Assembly (NCBI GenBank): GCA_016791365.1
Contig: JAEUMT010000042.1
Span: 1-64,000, forward strand
DNA from: Hyphomonadaceae bacterium
GTDB taxonomy: Bacteria > Pseudomonadota > Alphaproteobacteria > Caulobacterales > Aquidulcibacteraceae
Length of the DNA stretch: 64,000 bases
Reading direction: 5' to 3'
Shown: positions 1-8,787 of the stretch, in pieces
Layout of the letters: every line of letters starts with the position of its first letter
How positions within the stretch are numbered: the first letter of the stretch is position 1
The notes under the pieces: generated by a model
Told to the model about the DNA's origin: nothing
Database searches by the model: none
Seen by the model: the letters and a program-made list of their open reading frames with translations, nothing else
Position numbers and translations under genes: made by a program

Positions 1-196
1 GCCACATCCGGTACGATGCAAACGCAATCGCGAACGCGCGCCCGTCAAACGTCGTCGCCAACGTGTCCGAAGGCTTCGACGCATCAATCACCGCAACAGA
101 CAAGCCGGCCTGATCCAACGCCAACGCCAGCGTCTGCCCCACCAGGCCGCCGCCGGAGAGGATCACGTCAGCGTCAAAACCGCGTCCATTGCTCAT
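1..196 (-). CDS. UbiH/UbiF/COQ6-family FAD hydroxylase, 5' part
   Basis: Only the first 65 codons are in the window; the gene runs off the left edge. The N-terminus has the dinucleotide-binding signature of the family (ILSGGGLVGQTLALALDQAG, then SVAVID), followed by DGRAFAIAFAS, which matches the DGR-x-x-A-L-x-x-x-S segment typical of ubiquinone-biosynthesis hydroxylases. These flavoproteins hydroxylate the ring of ubiquinone precursors using NAD(P)H and O2 at the inner membrane. The start ATG is at 196-194 and is divergent from amt. Which ring position it modifies cannot be told from this fragment, so no symbol is given. Confidence 0.85.
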   Translation of the reverse strand, partial: MSNGRGFDADVILSGGGLVGQTLALALDQAGLSVAVIDASKPSDTLATTFDGRAFAIAFASYRMW

Positions 197-376
197 GCCG
201 AACGATACCCCTGGGTCATGGGAAGCGTCGATGCGGCGCCGGCGCGCAAGCTTGAGGCACGGCGCCGCTTTTTTGAGCGAAGCCGCTGCAGTGCACAAAG
301 ACGCGGCCCCATTAACTTGCCGGATCGCGCGGCGCCTCGACCAATCCCCGCATCGAACTCTCGAGGGAGCGGGGCA

Positions 377-1897
377 ATGACAATATCCAAGGGCCTTTGG
401 CGTTCGCTGCGCATTGCAGCGTTGGCGCTGGTAGGCGCAGCAGCGCTCAGCGCGATGACGCCGGAACTTTCATTCGCGCAAGAGACGAGCGCCGCCGTCG
501 AAACGGTCGCGGCGGAGGAAGGCGCGGGCGAGATCATCGCTGTCGAAGACACAGCCGACGCCGTCCCGCCAACATCGCCGATCGTCGATAAAGGCGACAC
601 CGGCTGGATGCTCGTCTCCACGGTTCTCGTGCTGCTGATGATCATCCCGGGCCTCGCCCTCTTCTATGGCGGCCTGGTGCGCGCGAAGAACATGGTCTCG
701 ATTTTGAGCCAGGTCTTCGTCGTGACCGGCATTGGCATGGTGATGTGGCTGCTCGTCGGCTACTCGCTCGCCTTCACCGATGGCGGCGGCTTAGATCGCT
801 TTGTCGGCGGCCTCAGCAAAGCCTTCCTCGCAGGCGTCGATACGACCACGCTCGTCGAGACCTTCTCTGTCGGAATTTCCATACCAGAGCTGGTTTTCGT
901 GGCTTTTCAGATGACGTTCGCCTGCATCACGGCCGCCCTCGTGCTTGGCGGCGTTGCCGAGCGCGTGAAGTTCAGCACCGTTGTCGTCTTCGCGATCGTC
1001 TGGCCCGTGCTCGTCTATTATCCGATGGCGCACATGGTCTGGTGGTGGGGCGGCCCGATCATGGCCTCCGATCCCGCCAACGCCGACGCGCTCGCCGCGG
1101 GCGCCGGTCTCATCTGGAATTTCGGCGCGCTTGATTTTGCCGGCGGCACTGTCGTCCACATCAACTCCGGCGTCGCCGCGCTTGTCGGCGCGCTGCTGCT
1201 CGGCGCGCGCACCGGCTATCGCAAAGAACCGATGCCGCCGCACAACCTCACTTTCACGGTGATCGGCGCGGGTTTGCTGTGGGTCGGCTGGATCGGCTTC
1301 AACGCCGGCTCGAACCTTGAGTCGAACGCCTACGCCGCGCTCGCGCTCATCAACACGTTCGTCGCGCCCGCCGGCGCCGCGCTCTCATGGACGCTCACCG
1401 AGTGGCTCACGAAGGGCAAGCCAAGCCTGCTTGGCCTTGCCTCCGGCGCAGTCGCCGGCCTCGTGGCCGTCACGCCGGCTGCCGGTTTTGCGGGCCCTGT
1501 CGGCGCGCTCGTGCTTGGCCTCGTCGTCGGCCCGATCTGCTTGTTCGCCTGCTCGGCGCTGAAATCCTGGCTCAAATACGATGACAGCCTCGACGTTTTC
1601 GGCATCCACGGCATTGGCGGCATCGTCGGCGCCATCGGCACCGGCATCGTCGTCAATCCCGAGTTCGGCGGCGCCGGCATCGTCAATTACGTGACGGGCG
1701 CCGCAGAGTATCCAGGGATCGTTGCGCAAGTGACCAAACAAGCGCTCGGCGTCGCGGTAACACTTGCCTGGTCGGGCGTCGGCTCACTCATCGCTTGGGT
1801 GATCGCACGCGGACTCACAGGCGGGCGCGTCAGCAAAGAAGTTGAAGCGGAAGGCGTCGACTACGCCGAACACGGCGAGGTCGCCTACCACAACTAA
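377..1897 (+). CDS. amt: Ammonium transporter, Amt/MEP/Rh family
   Basis: A 506-residue inner-membrane ammonium channel. I chose ATG 377 because a purine-rich GGGAGCGGGG lies just upstream and it gives a clean signal-peptide-like start (MTISKGLWRSLRIAALAL); longer in-frame starts only add arginine-rich sequence. After an acidic periplasmic stretch come about 11 membrane segments. Family hallmarks are DFAGGTVVHINSG (Asp253 and pore His261), GWIGFNAGSNL, and DVFGIHGIGG with the second pore histidine at 411. The C-terminal tail EAEGVDYAEHGEVAY is the cytosolic segment that contacts PII proteins in this family. No glnK (PII) gene is adjacent, although glnK-amt pairing is common. A strong terminator follows, so it is probably transcribed alone. 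Confidence 0.96.
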   Translation: MTISKGLWRSLRIAALALVGAAALSAMTPELSFAQETSAAVETVAAEEGAGEIIAVEDTADAVPPTSPIVDKGDTGWMLVSTVLVLLMIIPGLALFYGGLVRAKNMVSILSQVFVVTGIGMVMWLLVGYSLAFTDGGGLDRFVGGLSKAFLAGVDTTTLVETFSVGISIPELVFVAFQMTFACITAALVLGGVAERVKFSTVVVFAIVWPVLVYYPMAHMVWWWGGPIMASDPANADALAAGAGLIWNFGALDFAGGTVVHINSGVAALVGALLLGARTGYRKEPMPPHNLTFTVIGAGLLWVGWIGFNAGSNLESNAYAALALINTFVAPAGAALSWTLTEWLTKGKPSLLGLASGAVAGLVAVTPAAGFAGPVGALVLGLVVGPICLFACSALKSWLKYDDSLDVFGIHGIGGIVGAIGTGIVVNPEFGGAGIVNYVTGAAEYPGIVAQVTKQALGVAVTLAWSGVGSLIAWVIARGLTGGRVSKEVEAEGVDYAEHGEVAYHN

Positions 1898-1923
1898 CTC
1901 CGGCGCCTCTCTCCCAGCCTTCG

Positions 1924-1960
1924 GAGCGCGGATCATTTCGATCCGCGCTCTTTCTTTTTT
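1924..1960 (+). terminator. Intrinsic terminator after amt
   Basis: An 11-bp perfect stem (GAGCGCGGATC / GATCCGCGCTC) with a 5-base loop is followed by TTTCTTTTTT. It lies 27 bases after the amt stop and points rightward. Confidence 0.92.
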
Positions 1961-2098
1961 ACCAACATTAATCGGAGCTTCCGCGAGAGAGATGAATGCG
2001 CCGGTAACCCCGTTCGCATCCGAATCTTCATTGGTCGTTTACCGGGAGAGCCAACATTCCACCTTCAAATTCGGCGCCTTAGCGAGCGAACAAAGTTA

Positions 2099-4504
2099 AT
2101 GACCGACGACGCCTACACTGAACGGGGAAGAATCCCCGCCGCGACCACTTCCGCCGCCGCGCGCCTCGCCTTGAAGCGAGCTACGCTCGCCATCGGCTGC
2201 GGCGTCATCGGCGCATATGGGCTTGGCGCCGTGCTGACCTATTCGCCGGAAGATCCGAGCCTCAACACCGCTGCTGACGGCGTGCCGCACAACCTCTTCG
2301 GCGGCCCCGGCGCGATGCTCGCTGATCTCGCCATCCAAGCGCTTGGCGCCGCGGCGCCTTTGCTGTTCGCTGCGATGCTTGCGGCTGGCGTGATGCGCGT
2401 CATGCGCCGCCAACTCGTCGCCCGCATCGACAAGCGCCGCATCGGCGCGGCCGTCGGCGGCGTCATGCTGCTCGCCGCCGCCGCGACCACGGTTCCAACG
2501 CCGGAAGGCTGGCCGCTCGCGACCGGTTTCGGCGGCATGTTCGGCGACGCGATCGCCAGCATCATCTCTGGCCTTGCCTCCATGCCAGGCCTGCCGTTCC
2601 CACAAGTGCTGACCGGCATCGTCTGCGCCGTCGCCGGACTTCTGTTCGTCGGCTGGTCGTTCCAAATCCGCCCCGAAGACGTGCGTAACGCCGGCCAGGT
2701 CATGCGCCGCACCGTGCAGGGCAGCGCCAACGCCACACAACGCGCCATCGGCTACGTCTCGGAGAAGACGCGCCGTGAGCCCGATCCCGAGGAAACGCCG
2801 TACCGCCGCGCCGCCAACGCGGCCGCTGCACGCGACGATGAAGACGCGCCGCGCCCGCGCGCCCCGCGCCCCGCGCAACGCCCCGCGCCGCAACAACGCG
2901 AGCCGGCCGAAGCGCGCCAACGCGCGCCGGAGCAGCAGCGTCCGAAGCCCGCCAAGCGCGAGCGCCAGCACGCGTCGATGGCGTTCGGCCGCGACTTCGA
3001 CCTGCCGGACACCGATCTCCTCGCCACGCCAAAGCAACGCGTCACCCAAACCGACGCGCAAACGCTGCACAATATGAGCCGCCAGCTCGAAGGCGTGCTC
3101 GCGGACTTCGGCGTGCAAGGCGAGGTGCTCTCCGCTCGCCCCGGCCCCGTCGTCACCCTGTTCGAGTTCGAACCCGCCGCCGGCGTGAAATCCTCACGCG
3201 TCATCGGCCTTTCCGACGACATCGCCCGCTCCATGTCCGCCACCGCCTGCCGCGTCGCCGTCATTCCCGGCCGCAACGCCATCGGCATCGAACTGCCGAA
3301 CACCAAGCGCGAAACCGTTTTCCTGCGCTCGCTGCTCAACAGCTCATCCTTCGCCGGCACGCAAGGCGATCTCCCGCTCGCGCTCGGCGAGACCATCGAG
3401 GGCGACCCGTTCGCCGCCGACCTCACCAAGATGCCTCACCTGCTGATCGCCGGCACCACCGGCTCGGGCAAATCGGTCGGCATCAACGCGATGATCCTGT
3501 CGCTCCTCTACAAGCACACGCCGGACGAGTGCCGCTTCATCATGATCGACCCGAAGATGCTGGAGCTCAGCGTCTACGAAGGCATCCCGCACCTCTTGCA
3601 CCCCGTCGTTACCGATCCGAAGAAAGCCGTCGTCGCGCTCAAATGGACCGTGCGCGAGATGGAAGATCGCTATCGCCGCATGGCCAAGCTCGGCGTGCGC
3701 AACATCACCGGCTACAACGAGCGCGTCCGCGACGCGATGGAGCGCGGCGAGCGTCTCGAGCGCACCGTGCATGCGGGCTTCGACCCGACCAGCGGCGAGC
3801 CGATCTACGAAACGCGCGAGCTGCCGCTCGAGCCGATGCCGTACATCGTAGTCGTCATCGACGAAATGGCCGACCTGATGATCACGGCCGGCAAGGAAAT
3901 CGAAGCGGCGGTGCAGCGTCTCGCGCAAATGGCGCGCGCCGCCGGCATCCACGTCATCATGGCGACGCAACGCCCCTCGGTCGACGTCATCACCGGCACC
4001 ATCAAAGCCAACTTCCCGACCCGTATCTCCTATCAGGTCACCAGCAAGATCGACTCGCGCACCATCCTTGGCGAACAAGGCGCCGAACAACTCCTCGGCC
4101 AAGGCGACTTGCTGTTCATGGCCGGCGGCGGCCGCATCCGCCGTCTGCACGGACCGTTCGTCACCGACGCTGAAGTCGAGCGCGTCGTCGCCATGCTGAA
4201 AGAGCAAGGCGCGCCGCAATATCGCCAGGACGTCACCGAAGAGCCGAACGAAAACGCCGGCGCCGAAGACAATCCCGAACTCTTCGCCGACGGCGACGGC
4301 GGCGGCGACGAACTCTTCGACCGCGCCGTCGAGATCGTGCAACGCGACCGCAAAGCCAGCACGTCCTACCTGCAGCGCCGCCTCCAAATCGGCTACAACC
4401 GCGCCGCCACGCTCATCGAAAAGATGGAAAAAGCCGGCATCATCTCGGAAGCCAACGCCGCCGGTAAACGCGACATCCTGGTGGACGTGATCGACGAGGA
4501 TTAG
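2099..4504 (+). CDS. ftsK: DNA translocase FtsK
   Basis: An 801-residue septal DNA pump. It has about four N-terminal membrane segments (residues ~25-195), a Pro/Arg/Ala/Gln-rich linker (~220-300), and the RecA-like motor with Walker A GTTGSGKS at 452-459 and Walker [10 protein letters not shown] (Asp588). The C-terminal winged-helix gamma domain (from about [17 protein letters not shown] to the end) reads KOPS polarity in this family. FtsK links chromosome dimer resolution and segregation to cell division. The linker is short compared with E. coli FtsK, which is usual for alphaproteobacteria. The start ATG 2099 has only a weak ribosome site. The stop overlaps the stop of the convergent small membrane gene by four bases. 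lolA and xthA, its usual next neighbours, are displaced about 3.6 kb downstream. Confidence 0.97.
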   Translation: MTDDAYTERGRIPAATTSAAARLALKRATLAIGCGVIGAYGLGAVLTYSPEDPSLNTAADGVPHNLFGGPGAMLADLAIQALGAAAPLLFAAMLAAGVMRVMRRQLVARIDKRRIGAAVGGVMLLAAAATTVPTPEGWPLATGFGGMFGDAIASIISGLASMPGLPFPQVLTGIVCAVAGLLFVGWSFQIRPEDVRNAGQVMRRTVQGSANATQRAIGYVSEKTRREPDPEETPYRRAANAAAARDDEDAPRPRAPRPAQRPAPQQREPAEARQRAPEQQRPKPAKRERQHASMAFGRDFDLPDTDLLATPKQRVTQTDAQTLHNMSRQLEGVLADFGVQGEVLSARPGPVVTLFEFEPAAGVKSSRVIGLSDDIARSMSATACRVAVIPGRNAIGIELPNTKRETVFLRSLLNSSSFAGTQGDLPLALGETIEGDPFAADLTKMPHLLIAGTTGSGKSVGINAMILSLLYKHTPDECRFIMIDPKMLELSVYEGIPHLLHPVVTDPKKAVVALKWTVREMEDRYRRMAKLGVRNITGYNERVRDAMERGERLERTVHAGFDPTSGEPIYETRELPLEPMPYIVVVIDEMADLMITAGKEIEAAVQRLAQMARAAGIHVIMATQRPSVDVITGTIKANFPTRISYQVTSKIDSRTILGEQGAEQLLGQGDLLFMAGGGRIRRLHGPFVTDAEVERVVAMLKEQGAPQYRQDVTEEPNENAGAEDNPELFADGDGGGDELFDRAVEIVQRDRKASTSYLQRRLQIGYNRAATLIEKMEKAGIISEANAAGKRDILVDVIDED

Positions 4505-4740
4505 CGGCGTTCAAGCACACGATGGCGACCCTGGATCGCGAGCGCGATGCCAAGCGCAATCAGCCAGCACACAACACCGAACGCAAACATACCGTAATAC
4601 AGCCCTTCCGGTCCGGGCAAATCCGATCCCGGCCGTCGGAAAAAATAGAGCGAGCTAAACGCCTCATAACTCCACCACGCCACAAAGCCAGTAGCGCCAA
4701 GGCGCAGCGTGTAGGCGAGAAGGAGCCGAACCAAGCGCAT
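4501..4740 (-). CDS. Small two-segment membrane protein, unknown
   Basis: A 79-residue protein with two clear hydrophobic segments (residues ~7-32 and ~49-68) joined by an aromatic/Pro-Gly loop, and a basic C-terminus ([10 protein letters not shown]). I recognise no family. Its stop codon overlaps the ftsK stop (TTAG read from both strands). Its start is 5 bases after the stop of the 20-codon mini-ORF, so it could be the last member of a leftward run of small envelope genes (6154 to 4501). No strong Shine-Dalgarno is visible. It is likely coding because of the coherent membrane topology, but this is an inference. Confidence 0.55.
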   Translation of the reverse strand: MRLVRLLLAYTLRLGATGFVAWWSYEAFSSLYFFRRPGSDLPGPEGLYYGMFAFGVVCWLIALGIALAIQGRHRVLERR

Positions 4741-4745
4741 GGCGG

Positions 4746-4808
4746 CTAGAACTGCGGCTGCGCGAGCCGACAGGCACCCGCCCGGATCAAAGCCAACAGA
4801 AGGCGCAT
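4746..4808 (-). CDS. 20-residue mini-ORF, relic of the secreted-protein family
   Basis: The complete translation is MRLLLALIRAGACRLAQPQF, preceded by a good ribosome site (GGAGAGACTC before the ATG). Its last 12 residues match the C-terminus of the next upstream gene (RPGVCRRLTQQF) at R, G, C, R, Q and F, and its first residues resemble the beginning of a signal peptide. It looks like a paralogue that lost its whole middle, or a functional micro-protein. It is too short for ordinary gene finders. Confidence 0.35.
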   Translation of the reverse strand: MRLLLALIRAGACRLAQPQF

Positions 4809-4864
4809 GAGTCTCTCCGTATCTCCAAGGGCCACGACCAAATCCTAGCGCCCGGACGTTGTGC

Positions 4865-5257
4865 TCAGAATTGCTGCGTTAGGCGTCTGCACACGCCTGG
4901 ACGGAAGGCCCGGGCGTCACCATTTCCGTAGCTCATTTCGTAGGCGCCGGAGTATCGATTGATCCTCCTGGTGGGCACGCCGCGCATCCCGCACGAAATG
5001 AGTTCAGCCGTGATCTCACACGGAACGCCTTGCGCATCGGGAAACATCGCCGCGGCGTCGGTGACGCTCAACGTCCGCGCCTCCATGTCGACACGCACGA
5101 TTTCGCTGTCGCGAGCCCATTGCCAACCGGGCTCCCCTACCACGGTGAACTCGATTTGGCATTCGAGGAGAAGCGTCTCGGCTGCGGCGTCTCTCGGTGA
5201 GAACAGCAGAGCAGCCGCGAGGGCCAGCCCGAGCGCTCGGAATATCGCGATCCTCAT
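4865..5257 (-). CDS. Small secreted protein, paralogue of 5753-6154
   Basis: A 130-residue exported protein. ATG 5257 was chosen over a longer reading frame because GGAGGAG precedes it and it starts a signal peptide (MRIAIFRALGLALAAALLF, cleavage near DAAAE). The mature part shares with the gene at 5753-6154 an RVD-x5-TL strand, the motif C-x-IT-x3-[IL]-ISCG, an RI[ND]RYSGA[YF] segment and a C-terminal G-x-CR...QF. Four mature cysteines are probably two disulfides. The function is unknown. It sits 17 bases after the stop of the Cys-rich gene at 5275-5652, so the two are probably co-transcribed. Confidence 0.75.
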   Translation of the reverse strand: MRIAIFRALGLALAAALLFSPRDAAAETLLLECQIEFTVVGEPGWQWARDSEIVRVDMEARTLSVTDAAAMFPDAQGVPCEITAELISCGMRGVPTRRINRYSGAYEMSYGNGDARAFRPGVCRRLTQQF

Positions 5258-5274
5258 GGCGGCGAACTCCTCCT

Positions 5275-5652
5275 CTAACTGGGGGTGCACGTCACAGTAT
5301 GAGAGAACGTGGAGACATGTGACGGCGGCGCGAACTGTCGTTCGCAAGCTGCGCGCTGCTCCTCGTAGGTCTGCCCAGCGGAGCCGACGCACACGCCATC
5401 ATTGTAGAGCATGCCCCCAGCCGTCGTGGCCTCCATGCGGCAGTAAAAGGAACGTGCGGGCAAGGAGCCCGTGCAGCGTTGCGAGCAACTCCTGGCCTCG
5501 ATCGCACAGCTCTCATTGTATTGCCCGCCCGAGCAAACGCGCATTTGTTCGAGACAGGCGCTTACACAGACATTTTGATCCTGCGCCATGCTGTTTCCGA
5601 TTGCCAGCAGCATCGCTGCCGCGATCGCCGCGCCAATGATGAGTGCACGCAT
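5275..5652 (-). CDS. Cysteine-rich exported protein, unknown
   Basis: A 125-residue protein with a signal peptide (MRALIIGAAIAAAMLLAIG, cleavage near NSMAQD) and about ten cysteines in the mature part, including CVSACLEQMRVC and SCSQRC. GAGGAG stands 8 bases before the ATG. I recognise no family. The cysteine spacing suggests a disulfide-stabilised periplasmic protein. It lies between two members of a paralogous secreted family but does not itself show the RYSGA motif. The same CxxxC start recurs in the unrelated small gene at 11925-12317 (QCYNDC). Confidence 0.7.
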   Translation of the reverse strand: MRALIIGAAIAAAMLLAIGNSMAQDQNVCVSACLEQMRVCSGGQYNESCAIEARSCSQRCTGSLPARSFYCRMEATTAGGMLYNDGVCVGSAGQTYEEQRAACERQFAPPSHVSTFSHTVTCTPS

Positions 5653-5752
5653 GAGCTGACTCCTCTTCAGCTAGACCAGCAAGAGCCTAGATCGCCCCCC
5701 AGACATCTCCTTGCGCTGGATCAATGGCGCCGTACATCCTTCGGACTGCCGG

Positions 5753-6154
5753 TCAGAATTGACGTTCCTGCACCGCGCGGCACGAAGCGCCCGCCTCCAA
5801 TACGAATGGCGCGCCGGAATAGCCTTGGAACTGCAACCCAAAGGCGCCCGAATAGCGGTCGATGGTCCGATTGGGCCATGTGCCACAGCTAATCGATCTC
5901 TCGGTGATAGTGCATGAGTCTTGTCGCTCGTGGTCACCGTTGGGCCAAGTGTGCGTGAGCGTTGCAGCGTCGAGATCGACTCGAATGGTCTCACGATAGG
6001 GCGCCGGACTCGAACAGCGGCCATCGCCACAGAACCGTCGCGCACCCTCGCACACAAGCGTAATTGAATCTGCCGACGCCGTGGTCGCCATCGATGCGAC
6101 GACACAGAAGATGGCGGCAAACGTCTTCCTTCGATTTTTCCAGCCGCCAGCCAT
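5753..6154 (-). CDS. Small secreted protein, paralogue of 4865-5257
   Basis: A 133-residue exported protein. The start at 6154 follows GGAGG with 6-base spacing and gives a basic-hydrophobic signal (KNRRKTFAAIFCVVASMA, cleavage near ASA-DS). Shared family features are IRVDLDAATLTHT, CTITERSISCG, TIDRYSGAF and a C-terminal CRAVQERQF. An extra Cys-rich insert (RRFCGDGRC) is absent from the paralogue. The function is unknown; an envelope or periplasmic role is inferred only from the signal peptide and cysteines. It is first in a leftward series of small genes and 98 bases from the next. Confidence 0.72.
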   Translation of the reverse strand: MAGGWKNRRKTFAAIFCVVASMATTASADSITLVCEGARRFCGDGRCSSPAPYRETIRVDLDAATLTHTWPNGDHERQDSCTITERSISCGTWPNRTIDRYSGAFGLQFQGYSGAPFVLEAGASCRAVQERQF

Positions 6155-6362
6155 TGCGCGCCTCCGAGAATTACCGCTCACCAGCCCGACGACAGGCGAA
6201 ACTGCGCATGTACGTCTCCAGAGGCGCACGCGCACCAAGACCAGTCGAAGGCTCATTGCTTCTGTTGCGCGAGATCAACGACGTGCTTCTGCTATGGCTC
6301 GCGATCTAGCGAAAAAATCTATCCGCCCCCTCCAGCACCGGCCGTATCATCACGCCGGTCCC

Positions 6363-7142
6363 ATGAACGCTACCGATCCATCATCACCGATCCAACCTGC
6401 CGGCCATAGCTGCAAAGCAGCGACGGCCGGGACGGCGCCGCCCCTTTGGGTGCGTTTGCGCGCCCTGTTTGGCCGCGTCATCGCGGTGATCGGTGCGCCC
6501 GCGATGATCGCGGCGCTGACGCTTGCGCCGCGCCTACGCACCAGCATCGTCCGCCAAATCGCGCTCATCGAAATTCTGGCGCGCAAACTCCTGCTGGCCG
6601 AAGCGGCGTTGGTCGCAACCGCGCCGGCGCCGCAGAGAGCTCCGCAGCTCACCGAAGCCCGCCTGCGCGCCACGGGTCTCTACACGCTGCCGCAACCGTC
6701 TCGCCAAAGGCGCGCGCCTTCGGCGCCGCGCATCATCGATCTCGCCAATCCCGAAACCTGGCCGGCGCGTTTCGCGCTCGCCATTCCGCGCGATCCGCGC
6801 GGGGTTGCGGATCGCTACGCGCCGCGAATCCGCGCGCTTTGGGGCGATTACCATGAACCGGCGCCCGCAATCGAACGCACGCCGCCGCGGCGCAACTCCG
6901 ATGCATTTTTGGTCGCCCGCCGCGCCGAAGCGTTGCGCCGCGTGCTGCACGATCCGACGCCGCACGTCACACGCCTCACGCGCGCCCGCCGCATCAGAGT
7001 CGCGCGATCATATCAAGCCATCCGGCGCTACACCTTCAGAGCGCCGCGCCGTTTCGTTGGCGACCGCTACGACCCCCGGCTTACGCTCGACATTTTCACA
7101 GCCGCGCGGTGTGGGCACGACCTGCTCGTCAACACCAGCTGA
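6363..7142 (+). CDS. Hypothetical basic protein with N-terminal hydrophobic segment
   Basis: A 259-residue protein of unrecognised family. Residues ~30-60 contain a hydrophobic stretch (FGRVIAVIGAPAMIAALTL), and the rest is Arg/Ala/Pro-rich with an ANPETWPARFALAIPRDP-like central segment. ATG 6363 was chosen because upstream codons read as low-complexity sequence overlapping the divergent secreted gene; there is no convincing ribosome site. It lies inside the ftsK-lolA insertion. It could be a membrane-anchored protein of lineage-restricted distribution. Coding is supported mainly by length and the lack of a better gene on the other strand. Confidence 0.55.
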   Translation: MNATDPSSPIQPAGHSCKAATAGTAPPLWVRLRALFGRVIAVIGAPAMIAALTLAPRLRTSIVRQIALIEILARKLLLAEAALVATAPAPQRAPQLTEARLRATGLYTLPQPSRQRRAPSAPRIIDLANPETWPARFALAIPRDPRGVADRYAPRIRALWGDYHEPAPAIERTPPRRNSDAFLVARRAEALRRVLHDPTPHVTRLTRARRIRVARSYQAIRRYTFRAPRRFVGDRYDPRLTLDIFTAARCGHDLLVNTS

Positions 7143-7206
7143 GCCGGAGCGCCGGCGCCCCCGCCGGCATGCCTCACGCACAATTTCAAACCTCAAGCGC
7201 AATCAC

Positions 7207-7228
7207 GCTGAACCGGCCCCGGTTCAGC
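7207..7228. terminator. Hairpin between convergent genes
   Basis: Perfect 10-base arms (GCTGAACCGG / CCGGTTCAGC) around a CC centre lie between two converging stop codons. There is no T-run on either side, so termination by it would be inefficient or Rho-assisted. Confidence 0.35.
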
Positions 7229-7234
7229 GCGCGA

Positions 7235-7912
7235 TCACTCGATCTCCCAATCGATCTCACCGCGAATCTCCGGCGGGATTTCTTCACACAGCGAAGCCGT
7301 GAGTTGTTTTTGAGTTTTGTTGCGCGGCGCGCGGACGACGTAAGTGAGGCGGCTTTTTGAAAAACCCTTGTCCTCGCTGATGACCGTGCAGCCGAGCTGC
7401 GTCAGCAGATTGCGATAGGCTTCCGCCGCCTCCTTCACTTTGCCCTTCGGAATTTCGTGCACCTGCAATTCGCAAACCGGATGGCCGTCGAACACATAGA
7501 TGAGCAGCCAGGCAAATGCCGTCGAGATCACGGCGAAATGCGGAAGGTTCAAACCCGCGATCAAGCCAACAAGCGTCACCATGATGAGCCGCCCGGTATC
7601 ACGCGTCGACGCCGCATCGGTGCGGAAACGCATGAGCCCGCCAAGGCCGAAAATGACGAAGCCGACGACCATGCCGTATTCGAGTACGATCTCGCCCACT
7701 ACAGCGCCGACAAGCGCATACATGATCAGCACTTTAGGAAGCTCGGCTTCCGCGCGGGTATCGACAGTGCGGGCGGTCGTGGGATGAAAAGCGATCACGG
7801 CGCCGAGGAAGGTTGCGAGGATGAGCGCCAAAAACGATTGCGTGAGCGCTTCGGTATCGAGGAAACCAGCCCAGCCGATCGACGGCAGCTCCCGCGTCAT
7901 GTCGCTGAACAT
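7235..7912 (-). CDS. Integral membrane protein, DUF4956/MgtC-like, with soluble C-domain
   Basis: A 225-residue protein. Four or five membrane segments (residues ~15-145) contain GLMRFRTDAASTRDTGRLI, resembling the R[FY]RT-x-x-x-x-RD signature of DUF4956 and MgtC/SapB-type proteins. It is followed by a roughly 75-residue soluble domain with alternating strands and helices (CELQVHEIP...CTVISEDKG...LTYVVRAP) that looks like a ferredoxin-like fold. The family assignment is from motif similarity only. ATG 7912 is taken because the extra upstream codons have no membrane character; a second ATG four codons later is possible. The role is unknown. Confidence 0.65.
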   Translation of the reverse strand: MFSDMTRELPSIGWAGFLDTEALTQSFLALILATFLGAVIAFHPTTARTVDTRAEAELPKVLIMYALVGAVVGEIVLEYGMVVGFVIFGLGGLMRFRTDAASTRDTGRLIMVTLVGLIAGLNLPHFAVISTAFAWLLIYVFDGHPVCELQVHEIPKGKVKEAAEAYRNLLTQLGCTVISEDKGFSKSRLTYVVRAPRNKTQKQLTASLCEEIPPEIRGEIDWEIE

Positions 7913-8060
7913 TGGTCTCGCCCCCTGCGAATCACTAGGCCGATCAAAAGCTTGCCTGGGAAGGATGCCTAGCGCCCTCGCCCACGAAGATGAACCCAAG
8001 CTGAGCCGAAAAGACCATTTCTAGCCCCCGCGTTCGCGGAACGCGGAGAATCTTCAATTG

Positions 8061-8109
8061 TGGCGCGCCCCTGGCACGAAACCGCCTCACACTTTCGTTG
8101 GGCGCGCCA
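8061..8109. repeat. Nested inverted repeat upstream of lolA
   Basis: Ten-base perfect arms (TGGCGCGCCC / GGGCGCGCCA) enclose a second 6-bp pair (ACGAAA / TTTCGT). A seven-T run starts 10 bases further on. It lies 37 bases before the lolA start and could be a leader hairpin or an operator. A separate 7-bp hairpin (CCGCGTT / AACGCGG) stands at 8028-8046. Confidence 0.45.
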
Positions 8110-8145
8110 TTGCGAACCCTTTTTTTCGCCATGCGTTTTAGGCAC

Positions 8146-8787
8146 ATGACACACATGAACAGACGTTTCGCCCTTTTGGGTTTGTCCGCCCTCGTGCTTG
8201 CGCCGGCGGCCCATGCCCAGCAAACCACGCCCACCGTGCTCGAAGGCGCTGCGCGCGCCGAGGGCCTGGCGCTCGCCAACCGCTCCTTGAACGCCGTGCA
8301 ACGTCTGCAAGGGCGCTTCCTGCAACAATCGCCCGGCGGCGCCCGCGCCAGCGGCATGTTCTATCTACAGCGGCCGGGACGGCTCAGGTTTGAGTACGAT
8401 CCGCCGGCAACGATGCTGATCGTCGCCGACGGAAGCGTCGTCGCGATGCGCGATACCGAGCTGCGGACCACGGAACGCACGCCCATTCGCTCCACGCCGC
8501 TCAACATTATTCTCGGCCAAACCATCAATCTGGAGCGCGATGCGCGGGTTCTGCGCGTTTCACGCGCCGGCCAATGGCTGATGGTCACGGCGCGTGATCG
8601 CGGCGGCCAAACCGATGGCCAGATCACGCTCCAGTTCTTCGGGCCCAACGCCGAACTCCGCTCCTGGGACGTCATCGACGCGACGGGCGCACGGACGCGC
8701 ATCTCGCTTTCGAACATCACGCAGCCGGCAAGCTTCGACCGCGGCCTCTTCCGCTTGGAAGACATGCTTTCCAACCGCCGCCGCTAG
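8146..8787 (+). CDS. lolA: Outer-membrane lipoprotein carrier LolA family
   Basis: A 213-residue periplasmic protein. It has a signal peptide (RRFALLGLSALVLAPAAHAQ) and then the LolA fold: LNAVQRLQGRFLQQSPGG, SGMFYLQRPGRLRFEYDPP and a late-strand segment. LolA shuttles lipoproteins from the LolCDE complex to the outer membrane. Position supports it: ftsK-lolA-xthA is a common alphaproteobacterial order and xthA is next. Two closely spaced ATGs (8146 and 8155) are possible starts; TAGG precedes the first with short spacing. There is no LolB nearby, as usual in this class. Confidence 0.88.
   Translation: MTHMNRRFALLGLSALVLAPAAHAQQTTPTVLEGAARAEGLALANRSLNAVQRLQGRFLQQSPGGARASGMFYLQRPGRLRFEYDPPATMLIVADGSVVAMRDTELRTTERTPIRSTPLNIILGQTINLERDARVLRVSRAGQWLMVTARDRGGQTDGQITLQFFGPNAELRSWDVIDATGARTRISLSNITQPASFDRGLFRLEDMLSNRRR

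Noticed and set aside
2096-3118. Long minus-strand frames opposite ftsK, mnmG, rho and others
   Set aside because: They follow the codon-position GC pattern of the true genes on the other strand and give His/Arg/Asp-rich low-complexity proteins; shadows only.
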